A stretch of 64,000 bases of DNA from JAGNNV01 sp031412915 (GTDB lineage: Bacteria > Acidobacteriota > Vicinamibacteria > Fen-336 > JAGNNV01): NCBI GenBank assembly GCA_031412915.1, contig JANODX010000079.1, positions 1-64,000 on the forward strand. The letters run 5' to 3'. This document shows, piece after piece, positions 41,099 through 50,800 of the stretch; the stretch's first letter is position 1, and each line of letters starts with the position of its first letter. The notes beneath the pieces were generated by a model. It was not told where the DNA came from. It ran no database searches and saw only the letters and a program-made list of their open reading frames with translations. The translations under genes and the position numbers were made by a program.

Positions 41099-42970
41099 TC
41101 AGTTTCGCACCGACCGGAGAAGCGCCGGGCCGCGTTCTCGAGCAAGAGGCTCGGGGGTCGCCGGCAGCGCGTGGATATCGAGCTCTCCGATGCCCCAACG
41201 GGGCTGGCCTTCGTCGACCACCACGATCCGCACCGCCGAAGCTTGTCTTGGCGTTACCAGAAGCAACACCTGAACGTAGCCTCGATCTCCCACCACCTGA
41301 TCGGGCACCATCGCGCGCCCGGGTGTGGTCTTGACCCGCGTCCAGTCCCGCCCGTTCTGGCTCACTTCGACCTCGAGGGAACGGCCCCATTGGTTCGGCC
41401 GTCGGCCGAGCGCCAACTCGACGCGCTCGATCATCCGCGGCGTCGCGAAGTCCACCGAGACCCACATTCCGGGCCGCTGGGTCTCCTGCGTTTCCCAGCG
41501 CGTGCCGAGGTCACCGTCCGCGATGAGAGCCGCACGCTCACCGCTCTCGGATGCGTCGAAACGCGCGCGCCGCAGGTCGACGGGTGTCGTCACGATCTTG
41601 GGCGCAACCCGGGACAGGACCTCGATGGGAGGCCCTTCAAGCGGATGCGCCGGCCGCGCCACGAACCGGCGGACGAAACCTTGAAGGGGCGAACCGACGT
41701 TCGCCGCGACCTCGACGACCACGTCTGCGTGTGCGGCGATGCGCGGGCCCAAAGATGTCCAGTCCTCCACCGACACCACGTCGTACCTCCCCACACCAAA
41801 CCCGAGACGCGGGAAGGCGTTGGCGATGCGACTGCCCTCCTTAATGTTCGCCGCCGTCCAGTCGAGGACCCGGTCCATCGTGTTTGGTCGTCGGAAAGCG
41901 GCCACCGCCTGCGCCGTGCTGACCAGCGGCACCCCGATGACAATCAGACAGGCGGCGACGCCGAGAAAGCGCGAACGCTTCCAGACCGCGTCGACGCCAA
42001 TCCCGGCGAGAACCGCGATCGCGCCCAGGCCGGACAGAACGTAGCGCGCCCGATGGATCTGCGCGGTCGACAGCACCGCGACCAGCCCGACGGGAAGGGC
42101 CGCGAGGGGCAGAAGCTCTCTCCAGGCGCGGCGCATCGCCCAAAGGCCGCCGAGTGCCGCCACGAAGGCCGGGGCGCCGAGCCCGCCGGGGAGGACCGAA
42201 CTCAGGTAGACGAGAGCGATCTTCCAATAGCTTGGGAGGCCGCGGGCCGGGACCATGTCGTGGTACTCCTTTTGGAGCAGGACTCCGTCCATGAAGTCTT
42301 TGAAGTGCAGGAACGAATAAGGCGAAAGGAAGATGTAGGCGACGAGCGAGAAGACGCCTGCGATAAGCATGCCGCGCACGCGGTTTTGGGGGATGGTCAA
42401 CCGGCGGACGATATAGGGCAGGGCCAGCGTCACTCCGGTGTACTTGATGGCCGTCGCCATGCCGACGGCAAGCCCGCCGAGAGCATCGCGTTTCCGTCCC
42501 CCATCGATCCTCACGATGCTCAATAGAGCCAGCATCGCGAAGAAGCCCAGGGCCACGTCCGGCCGCACCTCATGGGCCACCGATACCGCCACGGGCGAAA
42601 CGGCGAGAACCGCCGCCCCAATCAACCCGGAACGGACACCGGCGAGCCGGGCGCCGAGGATGTAGACGAGTCCCACCGTGGCCACGCCGAACGCGGCGAC
42701 GACGTGACGCGCGACCAGGTAGGCGTCGGCGCCGAATGGGCGTTGAACGAAGGCGAGGGCGGGAGTGAGAAGGTAGAAAAAGAACCCGGGGTACATATGG
42801 AATCCATGATCCAGGTCGCCTCGATCCAGCATCCCTTCGACGCTTAGGACGAAGAACTGCTCATCGATGAAGGGGGTATGCCGCAAGCCGGCGGACAGGC
42901 CGGCGAAGCGGAAGGCCGCAGCGACGGTGAGGATCGCCGTCAACACCGCGAATCGAGAGCGAGAACTCAT
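41099..42970 (-). CDS. GT39-like membrane glycosyltransferase fused to a discoidin (F5/8 type C)-like domain
   Basis: The 623-residue product has a short basic N-terminus, a membrane helix and the GT-C motif in FIDEQFFVLSVEGMLDRGD (acidic residues of the catalytic loop). About nine more membrane helices follow to residue 360. Such enzymes move sugars from dolichyl/undecaprenyl-phosphate carriers. The last 160 residues (about 470-623) look like an F5/8 type C domain: LIADGDLGTRWETQETQRPG, WVSVDFATPRMIERVELALG, then 'YVQVLLLV...AVRIVVVDEG..RWGIGELDIHA'. That carbohydrate-binding domain is uncommon on this enzyme class. The start is the ATG at 42970; an upstream ATG at 43003 adds 11 residues. 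Confidence 0.82.
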   Translation of the reverse strand: MSSRSRFAVLTAILTVAAAFRFAGLSAGLRHTPFIDEQFFVLSVEGMLDRGDLDHGFHMYPGFFFYLLTPALAFVQRPFGADAYLVARHVVAAFGVATVGLVYILGARLAGVRSGLIGAAVLAVSPVAVSVAHEVRPDVALGFFAMLALLSIVRIDGGRKRDALGGLAVGMATAIKYTGVTLALPYIVRRLTIPQNRVRGMLIAGVFSLVAYIFLSPYSFLHFKDFMDGVLLQKEYHDMVPARGLPSYWKIALVYLSSVLPGGLGAPAFVAALGGLWAMRRAWRELLPLAALPVGLVAVLSTAQIHRARYVLSGLGAIAVLAGIGVDAVWKRSRFLGVAACLIVIGVPLVSTAQAVAAFRRPNTMDRVLDWTAANIKEGSRIANAFPRLGFGVGRYDVVSVEDWTSLGPRIAAHADVVVEVAANVGSPLQGFVRRFVARPAHPLEGPPIEVLSRVAPKIVTTPVDLRRARFDASESGERAALIADGDLGTRWETQETQRPGMWVSVDFATPRMIERVELALGRRPNQWGRSLEVEVSQNGRDWTRVKTTPGRAMVPDQVVGDRGYVQVLLLVTPRQASAVRIVVVDEGQPRWGIGELDIHALPATPEPLARERGPALLRSVRN

Positions 42971-43030
42971 GCGGCGCGAGGATAGCGAATGAGGACGCGC
43001 CACGGGCCCTCGAAGAGAAACCAGAGTAGG

Positions 43031-44215
43031 TTAGCGAGCCGCCAGGTGCTGAACGTCCGGGAAGGGGGTGACGACACCAACGACCCACTCGCCGAGGGGG
43101 CCCCAGCCAAAGCGATCGTCGAAGAGACCGAGGCGCACTAACACCAGGTCCTTCGACGGGACGACCACCACGACCTGGCCCTCGTGCCCCTGGGCCAGGA
43201 AGATATCGCGCGGACCGTCAGGCGCGAGCGCCACGTGAGGCTTGCCCCGGCCGGCCGCGGGAGTCACCCAGAAGCCCGCACCGTAGACGTCACAGTTCAC
43301 CGCCGGCGTCTTGGTGCGCGCGAAGTCCACCCAGCCCGCGGGCAGGATACGCTTTCCGTCCCACTCGCCGTCCCGCAGGTAGAGCAGGCCGAAGCGGGCC
43401 CAGTCGCGCGCGGTCGCGTACACGAGCGAGGAGCCGAGAAATGTGCCCGCCCGGTCGAACTCGGGTTGCGCCGACGTCATTCCGATGGGCCCGAAAAGCT
43501 CGTCCCTCAGTTCCGCGGCCACGCGCGCGCGCCGCTCGGCGGGTGACGCGCTCGGAGCGAACACGCGGCCGAGGGCGCCCGCGATCAGGTTCATGCCGGC
43601 CGAGTTGTAGTTCCAGTGTGTGCCCGGCGCGTGAATGAGGGGGAGGGCCGCGGCAAAACCGGCGACGTCCAGGCGCCCGCGGCCGTACAGCATGCTGGCC
43701 GCGTCGTTGAGCGTCGGGTCGACCACGCCGATCTCGTGATACTCCTGCCCGTCGGTCATGTTGATCCAGTGGCGCCAGGGAATCGCGGCGCGCGGATCGC
43801 CGGCGTTCCAGCGCGGGTTGCCCATCGGCTTGTCGATGTCCACGAGACCCTTGCGGACGGCGATTCCGAGGAGCGCCTGGGTGACGGACTTTGCCATCGA
43901 CCACGAGACGAACGGCGTGTCTGCTCCGAATCCCGGCGCGTAGCGTTCCGCGACCAGGCGTCCGCGGTGGATGACCACGACCGCGCGAGTCTCCCCGAGC
44001 CTCGGATCCCGGGCGCCCACGAGCGTGAGCGCTCGGTCGAGCGGATCGGCCGCGTCGTCCGGGAGCGGCCCCGCGGGCCAGGCGGCAGTTGGCCAGGGCA
44101 CGCCCGCGGTTTGCGGGGGAAGTGCCGGCAAGGCCGCCGCCGCGTTCGCGCCCTGGGCGAGTGCTGTCGGCGCGACCCCGGTCATGAAGATCAAGAAAGC
44201 GACGGCAAGTCGCAT
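43031..44215 (-). CDS. Exported serine hydrolase, beta-lactamase class C fold
   Basis: The 394-residue product starts at the ATG at 44215 with a signal peptide (LAVAFLIFMTGVAPTALAQG). FVSWSMAKSVTQALLGIAVR has the SxxK motif (Ser-Met-Ala-Lys) of penicillin-recognising enzymes, THWNYNSAGMNLIAGALGR has the Tyr motif, and GHEGQVVVVVPSKDLVLVRL takes the KTG-like position. The combination resembles 6-aminohexanoate-dimer hydrolase/esterase relatives more than true beta-lactamases. It may cleave esters, amides or D-amino-acid peptides in the periplasm. It shares an 80-bp divergent promoter with a small plus-strand gene. Confidence 0.87.
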   Translation of the reverse strand: MRLAVAFLIFMTGVAPTALAQGANAAAALPALPPQTAGVPWPTAAWPAGPLPDDAADPLDRALTLVGARDPRLGETRAVVVIHRGRLVAERYAPGFGADTPFVSWSMAKSVTQALLGIAVRKGLVDIDKPMGNPRWNAGDPRAAIPWRHWINMTDGQEYHEIGVVDPTLNDAASMLYGRGRLDVAGFAAALPLIHAPGTHWNYNSAGMNLIAGALGRVFAPSASPAERRARVAAELRDELFGPIGMTSAQPEFDRAGTFLGSSLVYATARDWARFGLLYLRDGEWDGKRILPAGWVDFARTKTPAVNCDVYGAGFWVTPAAGRGKPHVALAPDGPRDIFLAQGHEGQVVVVVPSKDLVLVRLGLFDDRFGWGPLGEWVVGVVTPFPDVQHLAAR

Positions 44216-44295
44216 GGCGGCTCTGCTGGATGACACACCATCGAGTTCGCCCGGCTGTGACGGCGCCCTGTTGACCCGCGTTAGCATTGTGGTGA

Positions 44296-44619
44296 ATGGT
44301 AATGACGGTTCTCGGTCGGCGCAAACATGTCCTGCTCGGCCTGACCGCCATCGCCCTCGTGGCGGTGGCCGTGGCATGGCGCGTGTTCCGCGTTTCCGAC
44401 CTGCTCACCGCCGGCGCCGGCTATAGCGCCCAACAGACCTGCTCCTGTCTCTGGGTCAGCGGCCGTACGCTCGAAAGCTGCCAGACCGACCTCGACCCGC
44501 TCGCGCGCCGGCTCATCTCGATGCGGCTCGGTCCGGACGAGGTCACGGCCAGCGGTTTTGGCCTCGCCACCGCGACCGCGCGCTACGAGAAGGGCTTCGG
44601 CTGCTCGTTGCGTAACTGA
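44296..44619 (+). CDS. Small membrane-anchored protein with conserved-looking Cys residues
   Basis: The 107-residue product has one N-terminal membrane helix (KHVLLGLTAIALVAVAVAW). It continues outside with AGAGYSAQQTCSCLWVSGRT, LESCQTDLDPLARRL and ends KGFGCSLRN. Four cysteines lie in the periplasmic part (two in TCSC, one in SCQTD, one in FGCS), which suggests two disulfides. Similar small proteins are known to me as an N-terminal region or companion of class C beta-lactamase-like hydrolases. That fits the divergent neighbour, but it is only an association. Start is ATG 44296 or the ATG six bases further on. Confidence 0.6.
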   Translation: MVMTVLGRRKHVLLGLTAIALVAVAVAWRVFRVSDLLTAGAGYSAQQTCSCLWVSGRTLESCQTDLDPLARRLISMRLGPDEVTASGFGLATATARYEKGFGCSLRN

Positions 44620-44630
44620 GGGGGCGGCGC

Positions 44631-45917
44631 CTATTTCTGATTGGGCGGCGGCGGCGTGAAGGACGGGTCAAAGCCCAGAGCCGCGGGGAAATTGGCGTTC
44701 GTAGGCCGCGCTCCCGTGGTCACCCAATTGGTGATGGAATTGACGGCGGTGATGAGCTGTAGTCCCGTGAAGTTGCAGTGCCCGTTGCCGTTTGTGTAGG
44801 TCTGAAAAAGCCAATTGCCGCGCCCCGCGTTCTGCACGATCTGGGCATATCGGTTCTCCTGCGTAACCGGTACCAGCGGGTCCACTGTCGTGTGCATAGT
44901 CAGCACGGGATTCTTGATCTTGCCGTTGTAGTTGGCGTTGTGTTCGACATAGTTGCGCGCATAATTCGGGGCGAAGACATAGCGGTTCCCGTTCATCGCG
45001 GATAGCCAGGTGTCAATCGTCGGCGACGGCAGGCCCAAAGCCACTAGGTAGCCCCTCTCCGCCGGGCTCAGGCTGTAGTCCCGGTCGAGATTCTGGACAA
45101 TCGAACCCAGCGCCCGGCGTTCGAGTTCAGAGCGACCTTCCATGGCGAAGAACATATCGGTAAAGATCCATCCCGGATAGAAGGCCGGCGGCGCGGGCGG
45201 ATTGATTCCGCGTCCCGGCGTTCCCGTTACCAGGCGAATGAATTCATATTTCGGGAAGTTTGCCGGAGTACTGACCTCTGCAATCAACTTCGGCTGAACT
45301 TCCGTTTCGAAATCTATGTCGTCGCGCACGTCGCCAAAGGTTCCCCACGAAGAAGGCATCCCGAAAACGGTGTCGTAGGCGAGGGCCAGATCGCCTGAGG
45401 CGTCCCAGGTGCTCGTCGCCCCCGAGCCAACCGCGCAACCGCAGAGGGCGCCGTCGAAAATTCCGCCGAAGCGTTCCATGCTCTTGAAACCAATGACCGT
45501 TCCCATGGAGAACGCCCAGATGATCGTGCGGTCGGGCCGCGCGATGTTGTCGCGGAAATAGACGGCAAGATCCTTCGTGTCCTGAATTCCTTCTTCGACT
45601 GCCCACCCATTGTCTTTGTATGCGGAACCCGCCAACGCATAGCCTTGCGCGAGCAGAGCGGCGGCGAGGGCCGGGTTGGGCGCAATATCGGGGTTGCGGT
45701 TGTCGACTTCGCCCGGATGGTCGGCTTTGTCGCGGTAGCCGTGTGCATAAACGAGTAAAGTGCCGTTCCAGGCTGCCGGGACGACAATCCGATACGGCGC
45801 GTTGTTTATTGCTCCCGTTTCATCGATCGGTCCGACCAGGGGCGCGGCGTTCACCGCCGGCAGACAGGTCAAGAGCAAAAGGACGGAGAGTCCAGCAAGC
45901 AAGGGTCTTTTCGACAC
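44631..45917 (-). CDS. Secreted alpha/beta hydrolase (paralogue of 34982-36142)
   Basis: The 428-residue product has a signal peptide (PLLAGLSVLLLLTCLPAVNA) behind GGAGGAAC. 'AAWNGTLLVYAHGYRDKADH' parallels 'NWNGELVVYAHGYASLDQP' in the other hydrolase. TIIWAFSMGTVIGFKSMERF carries the nucleophile Ser in a G-less elbow (A-F-S-M-G), 'TTVDPLVPVTQENRY' has the likely Asp, and 'NGNGHCNFTG' the likely His. A Cys pair in 'GALCGCAVGSG' may form a disulfide. It ends with PPPPNQK. Substrate unknown. The protein faces the small plus-strand gene. Confidence 0.82.
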   Translation of the reverse strand: MSKRPLLAGLSVLLLLTCLPAVNAAPLVGPIDETGAINNAPYRIVVPAAWNGTLLVYAHGYRDKADHPGEVDNRNPDIAPNPALAAALLAQGYALAGSAYKDNGWAVEEGIQDTKDLAVYFRDNIARPDRTIIWAFSMGTVIGFKSMERFGGIFDGALCGCAVGSGATSTWDASGDLALAYDTVFGMPSSWGTFGDVRDDIDFETEVQPKLIAEVSTPANFPKYEFIRLVTGTPGRGINPPAPPAFYPGWIFTDMFFAMEGRSELERRALGSIVQNLDRDYSLSPAERGYLVALGLPSPTIDTWLSAMNGNRYVFAPNYARNYVEHNANYNGKIKNPVLTMHTTVDPLVPVTQENRYAQIVQNAGRGNWLFQTYTNGNGHCNFTGLQLITAVNSITNWVTTGARPTNANFPAALGFDPSFTPPPPNQK

Positions 45918-46163
45918 TGTGTGTTCCTCCTGGAACCAAGAAAATCAGACTGCCAAGGACGAAGGAAGGGGTCGAGGCGGGGACGGGGTGAAGGTCGCCT
46001 GGGCACTTCCCGACGATAGATTGTGTGGGACTTCCCGCTTTTTACACGAAGATCGGGAAATAGGGAAGCGCGGCAGTGGAGAGTCGGAGCACGGCTTTGG
46101 CGGGTCTTCCCGCTCTGTGAACATCCACGGTTGCCTTACACTGAACGCCAAGGAGACCCGCCA

Positions 46164-46409
46164 ATGACCAGCTTGACGACAGGCCTCGCGGTGTTGCTGG
46201 CCCTGGGGAACCAGGCCGCGCGCCCCACGCCCCGGAACCCGGCCGTGGTCTTCGTCTGCGAACACGGAGCCGCCAAGAGCCTGATTGCGACCGCGTACTT
46301 CAACAAGCTGGCGAGCGAACGCGACCTGAGCGACCGGGCGATATTCCGCGGCGTCTCGCCTCGGGCGGCCCTTTCGGTGAGCGCGGTCGAGGGGCGTCGA
46401 AACCCGTGA
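46164..46409 (+). pseudogene. C-terminally truncated low-molecular-weight phosphatase/arsenate-reductase-like gene
   Basis: The 81-codon frame has a short hydrophobic leader, then NPAVVFVCEHGAAKSLIATA and YFNKLASERDLSDRAIFRGV. 'VxFVCxHgaaKS' is the P-loop of the low-molecular-weight protein phosphatase/arsenate reductase fold, here with Lys where the classic CX5R has Arg. The conserved Asp-Pro loop and the last two thirds of the domain are missing; the frame ends SAVEGRRNP. Its stop overlaps the GTG start of the next gene by four bases, which points to a deletion that joined the two. Confidence 0.65.
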
Positions 46410-47644
46410 AAACGCCGTCGCCCACGCTCAGCCCCGCCCCGGTCTCCCCGGAGACGCCCTCGCCCGGAGCCCCGACCGTCCTGCGCGTCCCGTCGATCGA
46501 CGCGTTTCGCGGCTTCGTGATGTTCCTCATGCTGGCCGAGGCGATGCGCCTGTGGACGCTCAAAGACGCGTTCCCGTCGAGCCCCTTCTGGGCCGCGGTC
46601 GCCTACAACACCACCCACGTTCCCTGGCAGGGGTGTTCGCTCCACGACCTCATCCAGCCGGCCTTCTCGTTTCTCGCGGGCGCGTCGCTCCCTTTCTCGA
46701 TCGCGAGCCGGCAGGCCCGCGGGGAGAATTTCGCTCGGTTGCTCGGCCACACCCTGAGGCGCAGCGCCATCCTCATCCTGCTCGGGATCTTCCTGCGCTC
46801 GATGGGACGCCCCCAGACGTACTGGACGTTCGAGGACACGCTCACTCAGATCGGCCTCGGCTACACCCTCCTCTTCCTCCTGGCTTTCGCCGCCCGAAGG
46901 ATTCAGGCGGGAGTTTTCGCCGCGATCCTCGTCGGCTTCTGGGCGGCCTTCGCGCTCTACCCTCTGCCGCCCGCGACCTTCGACTACGCGAGTGTCGGCG
47001 TCCCCGCGGGCTGGCCCCACCTCTACACCGGTTTTCTCGCCCACTTCAACATGAACTCGAACCTGGCCTGGGCGTTCGACACATGGTTCCTGAATCTCTT
47101 CCCGCGCGAGTCGCCGTTCGTCTTCAACGACGGCGGCTGGTCGACCCTCAGTTTCATCCCCACCCTGGCGACGATGATGCTGGGAATGTGGTCGGGCGAA
47201 TGGCTCAAGAGCCCGCGGACGGCGGCGGAGAAGCTGAAGGGCCTCGTCGTCTCGGGCATCGCTCTCGCCCTCGCCGGCCTCCTCCTCCAGTGGCTGGGCC
47301 TCTGCCCGATCGTGAAGCGCATCTGGACGTCTTCCTACACGCTCTACAGCGGCGGCCTCGTCCTGCTCATCCTCGCCGGGTTCTACGCGGCGATCGAGAT
47401 CCTGGGGTGGAAGCGCTGGTCGTTCCCGCTGATGGTGATCGGGGCGAACTCCATCGCCATCTACGTCATGAGCTGGACGCTGGAGCACTTCGTGTCGGAG
47501 GGTCTCGTCACTCACCTGGGCCGCGCGCCGTTCCTCCTCTTCGGCCCGCCCTTCGAGCCCGTGCTCCTGGGTATCGCCGTCCTGCTGGTGTTCTGGTCGA
47601 TCCTCTGCTGGATGTACCGCAACAAGATCTTCGTGAAGATCTGA
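46406..47644 (+). CDS. Heparan-alpha-glucosaminide N-acetyltransferase-like membrane protein (NagX/DUF5009 group)
   Basis: The 412-residue product has a Pro-rich leader of about 25 residues, then RVPSIDAFRGFVMFLMLAEA, the first helix of the DUF5009/NagX-type family ('sLDaFRGl.m.lMi'). About nine more helices follow, with 'WQGCSLHDLIQPAFSFLAGA' after helix 2 and 'GANSIAIYVMSWTLEHFV' near the end. Relatives acetylate glucosamine residues across a membrane. The leader suggests that part of the coding start came from the joined upstream remnant; the start is GTG at 46406 with GAGGGG nearby. Highly likely to be functional, because the helical core is complete. Confidence 0.85.
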   Translation: MKTPSPTLSPAPVSPETPSPGAPTVLRVPSIDAFRGFVMFLMLAEAMRLWTLKDAFPSSPFWAAVAYNTTHVPWQGCSLHDLIQPAFSFLAGASLPFSIASRQARGENFARLLGHTLRRSAILILLGIFLRSMGRPQTYWTFEDTLTQIGLGYTLLFLLAFAARRIQAGVFAAILVGFWAAFALYPLPPATFDYASVGVPAGWPHLYTGFLAHFNMNSNLAWAFDTWFLNLFPRESPFVFNDGGWSTLSFIPTLATMMLGMWSGEWLKSPRTAAEKLKGLVVSGIALALAGLLLQWLGLCPIVKRIWTSSYTLYSGGLVLLILAGFYAAIEILGWKRWSFPLMVIGANSIAIYVMSWTLEHFVSEGLVTHLGRAPFLLFGPPFEPVLLGIAVLLVFWSILCWMYRNKIFVKI

Positions 47645-47841
47645 TCGATCTGCGGTCCCCAGGAGAGGTCGCCCTTGCCGTGGCCGTGACAGCAGGGACA
47701 GGCCGCCGTGGTTCATTCGCCCCATGGAAGTAGTTCGTATGGCTCATTTCCGGATGGCACTAACGGGGGTATACGGGAAGGCGATCCCCGAATTCGCTGC
47801 ACGGGGAGACTTTCGTGAGCTACAACCAGAAGGAGGGCGCC

Positions 47842-50800
47842 ATGAGCGACTCTTCCCACTCTTCGGTGCGTTTGGCTCTTTTCCGGTCTCTTTTCCGGCC
47901 GGTGAGACCTTTGGCCGTCAAGGCGATGGCGGCGTGCGTGGCCGCGTCTCTACTGCTGGCTCAGAGCGCGGCAGCGGCCGACCCTCCCGCACTGAACGTG
48001 AACGACGTCACACTGGTCGAGGGCAACACCGGAACGACGGGAGCCTGGTTCATGGTGACGCTGTCGCAGCCTGCGGCGAGCCCGGTGACGGTGCAATACG
48101 CGACGGCAGACGGCACCGCGAGGGCGGGCGCCGACTACACGGAGTTGCACGGCACCGTGACCTTCTCCCCCGGCACTGTGAAACAGAGGATAGGAACGTC
48201 GGTGAACGGCGACACCTGGGTCGAGGGCGACGAGACCTTCGTTCTCAACCTGAGCAACCCGAACGGCGCGACCTTGGGCGACCCGCAGGGCGTCGCCACG
48301 ATCCTCGACGACGAGAGCACACCCAAGCCTCCGCTCCAGTCCATCTGGGCGATCGCGCAGCAAGGGGTACCGAGCATCAACGGCTCTGCCTACGGCGCCG
48401 GGAGATACGTGCTGGTCGGCTCCGCGGGGGCCATTCAGACCTCAGGCAACGGAGCCGATTGGACATCCGCCAGCAGCGATGACGCAAGCCATTCCGATCT
48501 GAACGCGGTGATCTACGCGGACGGCCGCTTCATGGCCGTCGGCAATGGCGCCATTCTCACGTCGGCCGACGACGGGGCCTCCTGGAAAAAGCAGCAGAGC
48601 GAAGGTTGGGGTACTGGAGTCGCCTTCGGCAACGGCCGGTTCGTCGTGGTCGAACGGAACCCGAATAACGGGAGCTATCGGTCCCGCGTGTCCAACGGCG
48701 ACGGCGTTTCGTGGCAGGCATATTCCCTGCCGACGAACGCCACGATCCAATCCGTCGCTTATGGCAACGGCGTCTTCGTGGCGGTGGGCTATTGGCCCGC
48801 CACCGCCGTGATCACCTCCGCGGACGGCGAAGTCTGGACCACACGGACCGATTTCCCCAACCTCGGCAACCTGCACGCGGTCGCGTTTGTCGGCACACAG
48901 TTCGTGGCGGCGGGTGCAAGCGGCGCCATGGTTTCATCGGACGGCGTCCACTGGACGCTGTCCCACTGCCTCGTGGGCGGCGGCAACTGCGGCTTCGGGA
49001 CCACCGGTTATTCGCAGGCCGTCGCAGCGACGGGCCCGTCGGGCGATGTCGCCGCCATCGTCACGAACGGAGGCATCCTCACTGCGACCTACGGCAACGA
49101 GCCGTGGACGCCCTACGCCTACCCGGACCGCGGGCCCGGCATCAATGGCAACCTGACCACCGTCACCTGGGGTCCGTCAGGCTATGTCGTCGCGGGGCAG
49201 GGCGGGACGATCCTCACGTCGGCCGATGGAACGACGTGGCAGGACCGGACGCTCCACGAGTCGCGGCTGCTTCAGGACGTCACCTGGGCGCCGGTCGGGG
49301 CGGAGGGCCGTTACTGTGCCGTCGGCACGGGAGGGCTCACCGCGACCTCCATCGATGGGACGTCGTGGGAATACCACGGCCTCGGCCTTCCGGCCGGCTC
49401 CACGCCGCCCGACTTGAAACGGGTGGTCTGGGCCAGCGACCTCGGGCTGTTCGTGACGGTTGGGACGAGGGGGGATGCCGATGTGGCTACGTCCCCGGAC
49501 TGCAAGAACTGGACCGCGCAGGCGATTGGCATTGGCAACGAATGCTCGATCGAAGTCGCCTACGGCAACGGAATGCTCGTCGCGACCGGAGGCTCTTCCG
49601 GCATCGTGTCATCGATCAATGGGAGCAGTTGGACGCCGCGCGCTGCCGACCTTCCGGCGGGTGGGTGGGGTTGTTGGTCGCGCGTGACCTTCGGGAATGG
49701 CCGCTTCGTGGCCCTTGGCGGCGGTCAGGCTGACCGGAGCCCTTACCTCATCACCTCCGAGGACGGCGCCATCTGGACGCGACAATTCTCACCCTTCGAC
49801 GGCAACCAGCCAAGGCTCGGCTTTGGAAACGGACAGTTCGTCGCAGTACACAACCTCATCTGGACGTCACCCGACGCCATCTCGTGGACGCAGCGCCTGG
49901 GTTATTCGCACTACTCCGGCCCCGGGATGTACTGGATGAACGCCGCGACCTGGGGTGACCGCTTCCAGGCCGTCGGCGCCCGCGGCGACGTGTACGCCTC
50001 AGCCGACGGCAGCCAATGGACGGGAAACGCCTCGACGAGCTTCTTCGGCTTGAACGGCGTCGCATACTCGCCGACATTCGACCGCTACGTCGCCGTTGGC
50101 GACTCGGTGATCCAGTACACGACCGGCGATGCCCCGCCGACACTGTCGGTGAACGACATGGCCGTGACCGAAGGGAACTCCGGCGCCACCACGGCCGATG
50201 TCCCTGTAGTTCTCTCCTATCCGAGTGAGCAGACGATCACTGTCTACTACTTGACGGCGAACGGGACGGCCACCGCTTCATCCGACTACACAGCCGTTTC
50301 GGGCCCGACCCTGACGTTTAGCCCTGGTTCGTGGGTTCAGACCGCACCGGTGTCGGTCGTCGGCGACACCCTGACCGAAGCGGACGAGACGTTCCTGGTC
50401 AACCTGGGTAGCCCGGTCAACGCGACAATCGGGGACGGCCAGGGCATAGTCACGATCCGCGACGACGAGCCGTGGCTGTCGATCAACGACGCGACGGTGA
50501 CCGAGGGCGACGTGGGGACCGTGGACGCCGTGTTCACGGTGACCTGCACGGGATGCACGGGCACGCCCGTGAGCGTGGACTACTTCACGAGCGCCGCCTG
50601 GCCGGCGGTAGCCGGAGTGGACCTGCTGCTGGCCTCGGGCAACTTGATCTTGTCGGCCGAGACGCCGACACAGACGATCGCCGTGCCCGTGATCGGCGAC
50701 GCCCGCACGGAAGGGACGGAGACATTCAGCGTGTTCCTGTCAAACGCGTCGGGCGCCTCCATTGCGCTTGGGACTGGCACCGGGCGAGGGATTGGCACCG

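Noticed and set aside
43031..44215. Calling the class C-fold hydrolase a beta-lactamase resistance gene
   Set aside because: The SxxK motif is present, but the third motif is GHEGQ rather than KTG, which points to an esterase or amide hydrolase; resistance is not supported.
46136..47725. Long open frame antisense to the acyltransferase-like membrane protein (529 codons)
   Set aside because: Composition is Glu/Arg/Asp-rich without pattern and lacks a plausible start; the other strand has ten membrane helices.
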